Under the pieces are notes generated by a model. That model made no database searches and was not told where the DNA came from. It was given only the letters and a program-made list of their open reading frames with translations. From Apostichopus japonicus (lineage: Eukaryota > Echinodermata > Holothuroidea > Aspidochirotida > Stichopodidae), in assembly GCF_037975245.1 (NCBI RefSeq), contig NC_092580.1, positions 5,370,501 through 5,434,500 of the forward strand: a stretch of DNA of 64,000 nt, in the 5' to 3' direction. Both the position numbers and the translations under genes were made by a program. The first letter of the stretch is position 1. Every line of letters begins with the position of its first letter. Positions 37,742 to 49,900 of the stretch are shown here, in pieces.

Positions 37742-38919
37742 GGGCCATTCTCGGTCACGTGTGTGACGGAAAAATGGGGAGATTTGCACTTTACCACTAA
37801 GTAACTACTTTTAGGTAAAGAAAGTTAGGTTGATTGTAGTACTTAAGTATGCACTAGGGGACTCTTTCACAAAACCATATAGCTTAGCCAAATTCAGAAC
37901 ATTCATGTGCTGGCAGAGGTCATATAAAGGTCGGTCACGTGTGTGACGTGAAATGAAACTGGCTTTTTTGCACAAAAAAACATTGGCAAATTCCTCAGTT
38001 TCTAACAGGGCTGGATAACCCTAATTTCTCATGTTTCTACAGTACCTTAATGTGTTTCCATTCTAACAAGACATTTCACCTAAATATTTCACTTCTTAAA
38101 ATTAGCATAATACTACATAAGCTAAAAAAATCTGGTCACGTGTGTGACATTGTTGGGTCACGTGTGTGACATTCTGAATTTTCAGTCCATAATATGCAAT
38201 TTTTGCAGTGCAAATGTGACTCTAGTAATGACCAAAGAACAGCACTGATGTTGATATTCCATAGGAATTACTTTAAAACAGTTTTACTGCCATTACTTGG
38301 AGGGTCACGTGTGTGACATTTTTTGGTCACGTTTGTGACATTCTGCATTTCAATGGATAAATGTCACACACGTGACCATCGGTCACGTGTGTGACGACTA
38401 ATAAGAGGCTATTAATTAATCGTAGGAATAATTATTTGACCGGATATTTTGCAGAACTAACAGTCTGTACCAAGAACGGTTGCATATCAAGTGTGGACAT
38501 CATAAGGCACGTCAGTTACTTTTTACGAAAACTTTTGTGTTATTTTGGTCACGTGTGTGACATCAAAATTATGCTAATTAGCACCCATTATTAACGAAGA
38601 ATTTAAGATCAGGAACCTCTGCTTTAGGAATGAAATAAATGAACCCATGTATAACTGCCTCCATGTGACAGTTGATAACTGAAATATTATTTCTAGATAC
38701 TCATGTAGAAAAACAAATATACAGTTATAAACTACAAATTTTGGCTACAACTTACACTAATGCAAATTTATGCAAATTAGTATGTTATGGTTGTAATTTT
38801 AATGAAAAAAATATGAAACAGAAAACTTGAGGAATCCCTCTAAAACAAAAAGTATAGCATTTGGTCCTGCTGAACACTTTAATTTTTTCATGCCAGTTTC
38901 ATTTTCCAGAGAATGGCCC
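37742..38919. mobile_element. DNA transposon-like element with GGTCACGTGTGTGAC keyword array
   Basis: Nine copies of the 15-mer GGTCACGTGTGTGAC lie within 810 bp: + at 37753, 37933, 38134, 38156, 38303, 38325 (one change), 38381 and 38547, and complement at 38363. The word is itself dyad-symmetric (GTCAC-N4-GTGAC) and contains the E-box CACGTG. Likely terminal inverted repeats are GGGCCATTCTC at 37742-37752 and its complement at 38909-38919. Near both ends AAATGAAACTGGC also occurs in inverted orientation (37950 and about 38893). There is no clear target duplication and no ORF of note. Confidence 0.75.
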
Positions 38920-39051
38920 AACATAGCACTAGTAAAATAGCATTGCATTGGAGGATAATGCCACTGTGTTATAAATGTTTTAAACTCATGTTGGTGAGTA
39001 TTTTCTCAATGGTACATAAACAGTAAACTACCTGAATCAGTTTTATATCGT

Positions 39052-39370
39052 ATTTACTTCGCTCCTCGCTTACCTGTCTCCTCACAACCTAAGCACCTCA
39101 TTCTACCGTGTCTAGTATGCCCTGGTAATCTTTTAACACTGTGCACCCTCAACGACCTGCTCCCCCGGTCATTGCCCTTCCTTCTTATTCTACCATCCAA
39201 AGTGTCTTGGATATTTGTAGTATTATACTCTTTTGGATCTTCAGTGAAGTTCTACAGTCTAAAACAGCCTGATAAGTATCCTTTCCTTATGAAGGGAGGG
39301 AGTTTGGGGCCTGTTTTTGTGTGCGAAACACACCCATGCTTCGTTTTCTCGAGTAGCGTAACGTTACTTA
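39052..39370 (+). mobile_element. Dispersed SINE-like repeat, copy 1, flanked by 22-bp direct repeats
   Basis: Begins ATTTACTTCGCTCCTCGCTT and shares about 150 bp with 42368-42523 (near-identical through ACCATCCAAAGTGT). AATCAGTTwTATATCGTATT with two further bases occurs at 39035-39056 and 39371-39392 with one mismatch. This looks like a long target-site duplication of retroposition. No A/B box was identified with confidence. Confidence 0.65.
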
Positions 39371-42367
39371 AATCAGTTATATATCGTATTTAATCCATAG
39401 AAACTTGTCTTCCATGTCAACCATTTGTGGTGATATGCAGTATGTCTGCTGACAATTTAGTGGCTACTTGTTAGGTGCTGATGTTGTGATATCTAAAAAT
39501 ATTCATGAAACATAACAGAAACTAATAAGGGTTTGCAACATGATACAAAATCTGTTAAAGATCTGTGGTATGTTAGGCGTTTTTTGGGTGAAATGTTGAC
39601 ATTGTATTATTCAAATATGAAAATTGGATTCTGTAACATGAACCATACAGGAAATTTGCTACAGCAGGTTCTGAGGTTCATTTATGATGGTGATTCCCAT
39701 GGGGGGATAGTGCTTTACTGCCAAATCTTGTGGATTCTCTCCATTGATGCAAGCAGTAAGATCTGATCTGTGTATCTCTGTGGGTTTGAAGAGGTTTACT
39801 CTTCCATGCTCTGGCAATGTGTTTATATGACATCCATAATTCAACTTTTGACGATTCTTCCAAATCTACCATTAGTACTGAAATGGCAACCCTCAGACGT
39901 CTTTAACTTGTCGTGTGAATTTCATAAACCCTACACACTGTATGTATCCTTGGATACTTGGATAGGCACATATATAGATACTTCCTAAGCTCTCAGGTTC
40001 TCTTAACTCACAGATGATAGGTAGGTAGAGTGTAGCAGTTGTTGGTAGGCAGGTAAGCTGGTCACTCCCCTAAGAATACTAACTAATTAATCACTTTGGG
40101 CATTTCTTGTTTTGTCAGGAAAGTTGTAAATTAAAGTGTTATAAAATAGCTAGCTTGATTCGGAAGGTACTATAATACTTTTGCAAAGTACCTGGTTCAG
40201 TTGAAACATTTGACCAATAACTGATAATATTAATATTGTACACAATTTACTGTTGTTATCTTCTTTGCCAGTATTTCCTACAAAAAGGTAACTTTGCTGA
40301 CTAAAATATTGCTTTAAATAAAAGCCTGAACAAAGGTCACAAATGATGTTGGCCATTTGAGTATTTAGTTGTTTTCTATCAGTGGCTACTTTTGCCATGT
40401 CCTTTTGCAAGCTTTATTTCAAGGCCAATGGTTGAAATGCAAAATGATATTTAGAGCTGAAATTACAAAACAATTACCCCCATTGATGATGATGATTTGT
40501 CTTTTTAAAATATTATTAATATCTTGTCGATAATTTAGTCTTGTATGGAATAGTATTAAAAGCTCTGGCTCCATTCGTCTCTCTCATAGATCCACTGGGC
40601 TTTGAAACTATTGATCATTGTCATTCATTTATTCATTTAATCTACTTGTCATTTTGGACACTTAATCTCTCACAAGGTTAGATGAGGTTACATTTCTTTG
40701 GCTGTACTGTCTGTAAAATTTGAGAACTGATTAAAATGTGGCAAAGACAATGGGTTGGTTTTTTTAATTATAAATAATTAATATACATAAAAGTTCTAGA
40801 TCTATTTGATCTGTAACCTGCTGTAATGTTGATAGAGGTGATCTCAATACTGTGTCCTTTTACCATAAAAATGATTATTGAATAAGGTGTTAAGTTATTG
40901 TGGAATTATGGAATGGTTAAAACTAAACAATTAGATTCAACACATTCATTGTCATTGTGTTTTCATCTGTTTTGAATGAGGACATTGTTTTGAGCAAGAC
41001 TTACAGAGAACTTGAATAGTCAAACTGCAATGAACTGGTTGATTTATTAATTTGTTTAATAAGTAATGCAAATCAACTCAAATACCTAGAAAAGTGTAAT
41101 TATCTATAATTTAGTTTGCTTAATTGTAGAACATCATGGAATAAAAACAAGTACTTATTCATAATTAAAAAAAATAAAAAAATACACAATGACCCCTCTC
41201 TAAGCTTTAATACTGCCCTCTTCTTTCCAAATCTACCATTCAGAAGTTGCCGGCATGTTTTTGAACATGATTTTCATCTTTCAATATATCCTGGTATAAC
41301 GTTCTCTGTGAAAATGTTCTAGTTAAAGGCCTTGCTCTGGGGCACCTATTCTGCCTTTCCATTCATCTCCAATTTTGTCTTCAAAAGTTCGCTTTCATGG
41401 TTTCACTTTGACCAGGAAAATTTAACACTTTACCAACATGTCTTTTTAGTGCATTGGTCTTTTGAAGATCAAATGGCTTCATTACATTTTAATCTCTGGA
41501 GAGGGGGGAAAAAAAAGAAAGAAAAAATGACTGCGTTAGGTTAAATTCTGTGGTTGTATTGATTATGTGTAAATGATAGCCTTGCTAGTGAATTACATTA
41601 TCACCTCCAACGACACTGTGTTCATTGTGTTATTGATCGATCTATGTCAGATGAGTGCAGCACTGTGTAATGTAATCACCTTAAAGAAGTGCATTTATCA
41701 TCGCAGTTAATTCATTTTTGGTGGATCGGAGTTGTTAGCCTGCGGTCCTTTATTTAAAGTTGGACAGAAACTCTATCCGTAATATCCGATCCTTTTATCT
41801 AATTCTGTACTTGTGTAAATACATTGGATTTGGGTAAGTTCAATATAAATCATAAATGACAATTCTCACCAATGTTGATATTAAAGATATCTTTATCATA
41901 AGTACAAAATCTCTGCCGTCTCACCCCTCCCCCCCCCTCCTCCTCGCCCCTTGCACCCCACCATCTGGATCTCCTCCTCAGCAGCACAACCTAACCACAA
42001 GGAATAAATGTATTAAACTTTCCTCTAGAATCCAAATATTTCCAGCGCAATTGTGAATTTAGCGATATTTGATTATGTCGATTCCTACATTTGTTCTTAT
42101 GGAGGTTTGAAGTCCTTAGCCTTAGGGTTATTAAGATCTTTAGGATTTCACAGGTTTATATATAGAATCAATAAGGAATGATGAGCATTGCTTCACAAAC
42201 AGTCAGAATAGATAAATGTATATTAGTAGTATTAAGGACGCTAATATCAGCATACAGTATGACTATTGCGGTATTCTGAGTAGTACTGTATTTATCATGC
42301 AATAACGTGTACCATTTACAGTAGTGTCCCATATGTCATTGTCTTTCTGTCAGTCTTGATTCACCAA

Positions 42368-42523
42368 ATTTACTTCGCTCCTCGCTTACCTGTCTCCCCA
42401 CAACATTAGCACCTCATTCTACCGTGTCTAGTATGCCCTGGTAATCTTTTAACACTGTGCACCCTCAGTGACCGGCTCCTTCCGGTCAATGTCCTTCCTT
42501 CTCATTCTTACCATCCAAAGTGT
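42368..42523 (+). repeat. Dispersed repeat, copy 2
   Basis: Same ~155-bp sequence as 39052-39205 in the same orientation, about 220 bp upstream of ERC exon 3. Its first 43 bp are a perfect inverted match to 43901-43943. Confidence 0.9.
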
Positions 42524-42746
42524 TTACTCATGCATTTTCGTTGTGGATTCAAATCTTTCGAAAACTGCCCGGATTACATTGGATTACCATCACTATAATA
42601 GGTCCTTTGTTTTGTTTGTGACCAGCAGGATGACCCATTATACTACTTTCACATTGCTGATGATGTTGTTTTAAAGATGATGTTGTTTTAAAATGTCCTT
42701 CAGATTGTATCAACATTTTCTTTCTATTTCCATTTTTGGTTTGCAG

Positions 42747-42855
42747 CACTAAAATGCTTGAAGGTGACAGAGAAGAGGCAGATAGGCTAAGGTCAAGACT
42801 GGTGGAGGCAGAGACCAGGGTAGCCCATCTGGAAAGGATGGTCGATTCAAGAGAG
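42747..42855 (+). CDS. ERC: ERC exon 3: short coiled-coil exon
   Basis: 109 nt. The first base completes Ser326 (ag|c), giving QSKGLS as in vertebrate ERC, then 36 codons from TKMLEGDREEADRLRSRL to HLERMVDSRE (327-362). It aligns with the segment AEAEMHVHHLE in ERC1. The acceptor is ggtttgcag after a T/C-rich tract. The donor GAG|gtacaa is weaker than consensus, which leaves room for regulated inclusion. Perfect 43-bp inverted repeats lie on both sides (42368-42410 and 43901-43943). In vertebrates the coiled coil continues from here for about 100 residues that I could not locate before exon 4. Confidence 0.93.
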
Positions 42856-43900
42856 GTACAATAGGCATGCTATGTCATTCATATTTGAAGGATTTTTATT
42901 TACAAGGGCAGATAAAATTCATCCTTCACTTCTCCTTAGGGGTCACAGGCAACCGTTTACTGCTTCTCATCTAGAATTTAAAACAGATTAGATGAACTGA
43001 ATTCATAGTTCTTTAGGTCTTAAAAAACATACAGTTACATAGCTGGTGTTGTACACATTATGAGAATGTTATATAAGTGATATACAAATATTCGCTGTTG
43101 CAAAATATGGAAGAGAAGTCCCTCTGCTCCTGTGGAACACCTTTTTAAGGGAGATTTCCTCACATTAATTTGTTCCATGTGTTGAACAGTTGATGAGACT
43201 GCAGGGCAATTACCCTGTACATTAACACATGAGTCATTATTAGGGATGCAACAGGAAATATGTTTCCCAGATGAAGGAGTATCCATTCTTACCTTGTCTT
43301 CAAAGTATCATCTTTGTAAAAGCAAATGCGTCAGCTTTTTTGGCTTTGATTTGTCCAACTTGGCTTCCATTTTGTCCCCCATTTTATTCATTATATCTTT
43401 CTGTGTACATGCAGTGTCAGCCAATGAGTTGCTAGGTTACTTCAGAGGTATCAAGGGATATACATGTATCTTGGTGGTGAGAAGTCACCTTGCAGGGGAA
43501 TTTAGATTAAGTTGATGAATGATTCCTCTATCACTTTCCTGAATATACAGTAATAATCGATGCCTGTAGAACTATAAATAAATTGTTTCTTTGTACACTC
43601 ACTCACTGACTAAGTAAATTTGATTCCAGCTACTAGATGAGCCAGATATCATGAGATAGCGTAGCACAGTGTATCGGTACAGTGCTGTGTTGTGAAATAT
43701 AAGCAAGGTCAGTTATGTTGTTATCTGTGCTAGCTTTGTCTAGCATATTTCCTTAAATTTCCACTTCCAGGTACACAATGAATCGTCAAACTAAAGTGGT
43801 CGCTTAGACTCATAAGAGTTCACACACTACTTGGTAGTTAGCACTGAATGGACAGCTGCCACATTGGCCATTCATTGTACATTCTCTTTTCCATACCAAG

Positions 43901-43943
43901 GCTAATGTTGTGGGGAGACAGGTAAGCGAGGAGCGAAGTAAAT
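43901..43943 (-). repeat. Dispersed repeat fragment, inverted, 43 bp identical to copy 2
   Basis: The sequence from GCTAATGTTGTGGGGAGACA to CGAAGTAAAT is the exact reverse complement of 42368-42410. Similarity stops abruptly at both ends. Confidence 0.95.
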
Positions 43944-46797
43944 AGGTTTAACAACTAGAGCCCAAATTTTCTTCAATTCTGGAATCCAAGCCTCTTCACT
44001 CAACTGTTTTAACAATTTCCTCCAATGCTCTCTGAAGGCATGATGTTGTCTAAAATTGCCTAAATGGGTCAAGTGTTTGCACCACATGGACTTCCATTAA
44101 TGTACTTCAACATCCAAGGCCCCCAAAAAGGAGTCATATTTGGTAACATCTAAACACCTGTCCATTCCCCCTTCCTTCCCCCCCCCCCCCCCACCCGTTG
44201 CTGTTGTAGCACTAAATATTCCATAGTCATGCTATGTATGGAGCATGCCACCTTGTAGCAGTGTAGAGTGCTCTGTTTGTGTTTTGTGATGACAGAGTAT
44301 GCCATAGTATCAACTAAGGTTGGTCATTGAGTTCAAGCTAGGAACTATATACACATACCAAGTAGGTTTGAAGAAGTGATGATGTAGGCTGACAGGTTGT
44401 TTTGTATCAGTTCAGTACATCAAACAGTCATTTCCTTACTATCATTTCCTACCTAACTAACAGATCTAACCACCACAAGGCTTACTGGTTGCCATAAACA
44501 TTGTTTTATTGAGGTGAAAACCCTGGAGGATATGTGTCTTGCTAAAGTTAAAGAGAACCGATGGGCTCATCAAAATTGTTGTGTGTTCTTGAGACAGACT
44601 ATACTGTGGTGTTTGTAAGACACAGAAAGTTTGTAAATAAACAAAACGAGAGTAAAATATAGACATGTTTATATGAAAGCAATTGTTTGCATTTAAAAGT
44701 CTGTGCAAATTTGCCTCGCAAAATCAAGAAATGTTTACAAAATGAACTTTCCATAAATACAATGGACAACTTTAATTACTCCAAAGATCTCTCATGTGTG
44801 TCTTCAATTGTCTTGCTTGATACATTAATGGTTAAACAGCTGTATTTGGGGGGGGGGGGGGTACAACCAGCAAAGAAAGGTCATAAAAGCACACAGCAGT
44901 GAAAACTGGTTTGGTATTATTTGCTGTGAAACACATGACAGTGTTGTTTATATGCTGTTTCTGCTGCTGAGTTGTTATATTACTGAGAAAAAAAAATATG
45001 CTGATTATAAAAAGTTACAAAACCATTGCATTGGTCTGGATGGTCTGAAAATATGTATCACATACTGTGTTTAATGTGATATATAGAATGGGTAGTAGAT
45101 TGGAACTTAACCAGTGAAGGAATAGTGAAGGGAAAGGAGGGTTGAACTTCCCTGTCTCAATAACATGATTAAACAAGAACGTCCCTGCTCAAGGTCAAGG
45201 GTCACTATATGATGATTTAAGAATAACCAAAGAAGTCATGTGATGAATGGCTGAATGAGTGATGTAGAGTTTAAAGCCTCATTGTGCACTCCATTCTAAA
45301 CAGAACCTATTACTAATAATCCCTTTCGTAATCTACAATTTTTTCTTTTTTTTTGCTGTTGCTTAGTAATTAATTTTACATCTTCTGCATATTTAGCCAA
45401 ACTATTTTACTGTAAAAATATATTGTTCATGATTGTGTACTACCGTATGGGCAGTGATTCTTTAGGCCATCAAGATTGAATGTGTAATGATGATGACATC
45501 TGGGTATCCATCTCAGGCCAGGTTGGGTGATAAGACATGTTCAAATGTTGCCACAGGTGTCATGCAACATGTCTATTTAGTGTTATGTTTTGGGCTGATG
45601 AAAGCACATTCTCTGCAGGAATTTATCATGTTTGGATGCGTCCAGATTAGTTCAAATGTTCTCAAATAGTGCTTACAAAATAGTCAAGACTCAAAATTTG
45701 TGACAAGTTGAAATTATTGCCATTGGTCTCTGGTATAATAGGGAACTTCATGGTGATTAACTTGGCGTAATCACATTATGCAGTCCTTTGGTGAGTAAAC
45801 TTTGATAAAATATAGTCAAAGACAGTCAAACAAGTTCAGTTTTATATTAAAGAGCTTGCCTCTCCCTGTTAAAGTATTATTTAGATCTCAGTTTTCTTGA
45901 ATCATGCAATTAAGAGTTACATGCAGTGTCAAACAAGAACAAAATCCCAGACACCAGTGATAACTACAGTATCAGATAAATTGTGTGAAGTTTCACAGTA
46001 TGATCTTAAAAAATTGCAGCATTTGTAGTTTGTAAAACCCAACAGGAAATCATTAAATGGGTCTGTAAACCTGTACTTTTGACATAAAAACGAACCTTTA
46101 AGATGAAAGGAAAGACAATATATTTATCAAGTTATAATCTGTTAGAAAAAATTCATAAAACGGTCACCTTGTTGTAATAAAAATTGGAATAAAATCCATG
46201 AAATGCTGCTTTAAGTTTTGTGAATTTGTTAGCTTAATCACTGGTGGCTTTAATCGAGATACAGTAGGAAGGCCCTTAGGGGGTTCAATATAACAACTAG
46301 TGATATAAAAATAGATTAATTAATATTTTAGTCGTTAGCAATCTCGTAATCCTTTCTGGTTTTTGTTAACACAAAGCAGGTAAAAGACAGAAGTATGGTG
46401 ACAATGTTTACCACTCAGTGAGTTTGAAGAGGAAGTGTTTGGATCGTTGAGTTGTAAATTATCCAAGAAGAAATTTAAGGTGTCTGATATTTTGAATGTT
46501 AAAACAGTCCTGCTTTGGGTAAATTAATTGATCCAAAATAAAATTTTCCACGGGGGGCTGACAGGTTGTACAAACATTAAATCCTCAAGATTAAAACTAT
46601 TGTTTGTACAGAGGTGTATAATTAGAAACTAAAAGAATTCACGAAACTGCTTGTTCGGTTTTTACAGGAACACCTTCAATATTGGAAGGAGGTTGTTGAA
46701 CTGGCGGAGTATTTTGGGTTTAATTTGTTCTTTCTTGTCCAACATGTCTCTTTTACTATGAGATAAAATTTTCGTTTAATCAAGAGTTTTACATTGC

Positions 46798-46960
46798 GTC
46801 TGCTTAACCTGTCTCATCACAATAGTAGCACTATTGATATATTGTGCCGATCTGATTGTTTTTACAACTTTGTAAGCACTAATCCACCATCCTAACGACT
46901 GGATAAATAGCTCAGGTCTACTGCCCTCTTTTTCATTCTATCATGGAGTATCTAGGGGAG
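46798..46960 (+). repeat. Diverged copy of the dispersed repeat
   Basis: CTGCTTAACCTGTCTCATCA and, further on, ACTGGATAAATAGCTCAGG and TTTTTCATTCTATCATGGAG resemble the copies at 39.05 and 42.37 kb in order, but with many changes. Confidence 0.55.
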
Positions 46961-49900
46961 TGTGTGACAATGGATTTCTTAATCTTGATATTATCTGGAA
47001 CACTGGTGACAATCTGTAGTATAGGAGCAGCTCTTCCACAGCACTCTTTCTCACCAGTAATTGAGTAAACAGTCCAACATTTTTTTTTCTTTACTTCTTT
47101 ACATAATGTTTGGTTGGGTCTGCGCATTCATTCAATACATATGTTGTCCACAACTGTCAGTTTAGATTGGTCAATGGAATTATGCAATACTCTATGTAAG
47201 TGATATTGTAATTTAGCACCCAGACCATAACTGAAGTATGCCACAGTGAACATGATAGGAGGTGATTGCAAGTGGATAGCAACATATTTACTACTTTGCA
47301 ATATTATATATAAGGAAATGCATTTATTTAAGGGAGAAAGATGCTCATTCTTTACCATCATTACTAAGGTTGTAGATGAGATAGTGTAGTAGAGGGGATA
47401 GGTAAGCACATCACATTGTAAATTATACCAAAACCAGAGTAGTTTGGATTGTTACCCTTATCTGTGTATCATCTGGACAGCATTATAACGTGTGCCGCAT
47501 GAAAATTGAGCAAATCACAAAATGATTACAAAATACCAAATGGTAATTAAAAAGTTTAATCCTTTGAGAGGACATGTTTGTTTCATCTACATTAATTTCA
47601 AAGTTTTCTTCTCTTCTTTTCAAGTTTTATATAGAATTAATAATTGCATTGTCATTCCACATAGGGTGGACATCACATACATTTTATAGTATTTTTGACA
47701 GATAATTAGTTTCACTTCATTGCTTAGATGTGACCTCTTCAGGCTTAAACTTGGGAGGATGATTATGTTTTTCAAATCAAGAATTGAAAATTCATTAAGA
47801 TTGTTTGACCAGATGAAGTGGTCAAGAAAACCAGAAGAAATCAAAACTACAGCATGAAATGTTTCCCGAATGGTAATTCGGGCGGTATTGAAGACTTTAG
47901 CATGCACAGACTCCAGATTTGTCACCTGATCAATTCGCAGATGACATTGCACAGGTCCTACCTTTACCGCGAAAGATTTGACAGAGTGGTTCTGCTTGTA
48001 ATGCGTAAGGTTGGCATATAATATACATTTTTGAGTAGTCAAATGAGATTTTTATTTCAGAATACATAAAAAATAAATGTGTTCCTTATACGTCATCTGC
48101 CGAACAAGCAGTTATTTTTATTATAGCTCAGAAAATGTCCCCTCCCCCCTTGTGAGTGTATTCTTTACATAATAATATAGCAACTGATGGTAGTAGAGAG
48201 CCCTTGTCCATTTTTTTAAAACCCATAACTTGATAAACTCTTTAGGTTGCCCAGTCATTCCTCTAAAGTACTCCAAGTACCTTCTGCCTCTTCTCTATCC
48301 TCTTAAATATAAAGAGGATAGATGGTAATCTATTTGATTGGCATCTATTTTGATACCAGCCTTTCATTAAAAGAGGCGTAAACAAACGTTCAGCGAGAAC
48401 ATAAATAACAACAATTCTGTGACAGCAGTCTGTTATTCCTACCTTCTACAGTATATAACCTTAAAGGCTTGTGCATTGTGGATGGTGAGGGATAGTAGAT
48501 TTGATATTTGAAACAGGGAAAAGAAATGTATACCAGATTCAAATAATTAGTTTCATCTCCAATATTGCTGTTTTTGTAACTACAAAGGATGTCACAAGGG
48601 AGCTTCCTTACATTACGAGTGTAAAGTATCTTAGGAACTAAAGAAAAACATAAAGAAAAATGACATTTTATATTGATTTGTCTTGCAGCTACAAGACAGT
48701 TTGACTTTCAATGAGCTAAGAGTCATGAAATATCTTTTTGATAAAGTTTATTGTTTTCATTGATGCAGTAGATCTGTAAGTATCATGATGTGTAGAAAGC
48801 AATTAAATATTTTTTATAATTAACTATTAGTCTTTTTTTCAACCAGAAATATAATAATATACCCACCCTCTTTAAGCATATCAAAATATTGCTTTGTCGG
48901 AGCTCTGGGAACTAAATTTAGAACTTGGACCGAACTTTTAAGGGTTTTCAATAAAATCATCTCTAGAAGTGTCAGTCAACTGATTGATCAATGAAATATG
49001 TTATCTCCCCGTGTTGGTCTTCCAGTCGGATGTCATTTCTTGATTAAGGTTTTAAGTTATAGGTAGAGGAATGAATAACACCCAGCTAGGGGAGGAGGTA
49101 TGAAGAAAAATATATCATGAAATATCATGCTCTGGAAAAGAACCAGAAATGTTGAGTGTTTGTGTAAGTAGTGTGGATATATGAACAACCAGTGCACAAT
49201 AAAGTTCTCTATACCTGCCTACTCTCACAGGTCATTGTCATAGCATATCCTCAGCTACTTCTAAGCTCTGCTAAATATTCCCTGGTTAGAACTTCTCCCT
49301 CAGCGTAGTAGTCACAAGTCGAACAACGCTTTTGAAATTTTCCTCTTCTTTCAAGAGTAACTCAAACCACTCAAACATCCAAACCACTTGCCCTTTCCAT
49401 TCAAATGTTCCTTTGCATGTCACGCAGAAACAGACCTGCAGTAAATTGAAAGAGAGATATACTGTACTTAGCGATGTGGTCGGGCAAACATTGGACGGCG
49501 TAATCTTATTTGAGGGATGGAGGCTGTAGCATCTGACACTCACTAATTATGTGTAAGGGGACTTTTTACCTGTACTTGGGACAAGTAATATCAGTCATGT
49601 GGAATGGGAAAGGAGTGACTGACTTGCTTCCCATATGGTGCAGCATCACACAGTGGTTCATGGACAGGCCTTTTCATGACCTAATGGTTTTTTTTCTTTT
49701 TTTTTATAACATCTCTCATTAAATTGTTTTGGCCTGCTATAAACGTTGTCACGAAGCGACTGCGGACAAAAATAGCACATTAAGTAGAAAATGCCAACGA
49801 AATGGCGTCATTTAGGTTTCTATGGCAACGGCAACTTCTTTCATCAATTGAGGTTATTTACGGTTTGGTTTGACATCATTGGCAGAACTTTGTGGAAGCT

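Larger units (their letters stand above)
35844..42746 (+). other. ERC intron 2 (6.9 kb)
   Basis: Contains the GGTCACGTGTGTGAC element (37742-38919) and two + copies of a dispersed repeat (39052, 42368). No other gene or RNA was seen. A short CT-rich run follows the donor at 35864-35885, and polyC/CT occurs at 41921-41950. Confidence 0.85.

Noticed and set aside
37753-38561. CRISPR-like array (repeated 15-mer with variable spacers)
   Set aside because: Spacing is irregular (7 to ~190 bp), one copy is inverted, the repeat is too short, and the DNA is eukaryotic. It fits a transposon motif array instead.
42368-43943. A transposon with 43-bp terminal inverted repeats that captured exon 3
   Set aside because: No target-site duplication, and the left arm continues as a longer dispersed repeat also present at 39.05 kb. 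Two separate insertions in opposite orientation explain it better.
46668-46720. Possible missing ERC exon (acceptor then EHLQYWKEVVELAE)
   Set aside because: The start is coiled-coil-like and has a good acceptor, but the only nearby donor gives the wrong phase for exon 4 and there is no match to ERC.
48689-48750. Possible missing ERC exon (acceptor then LQDSLTFNELRVMKYLFDK)
   Set aside because: No acceptable donor in phase and no ERC similarity.
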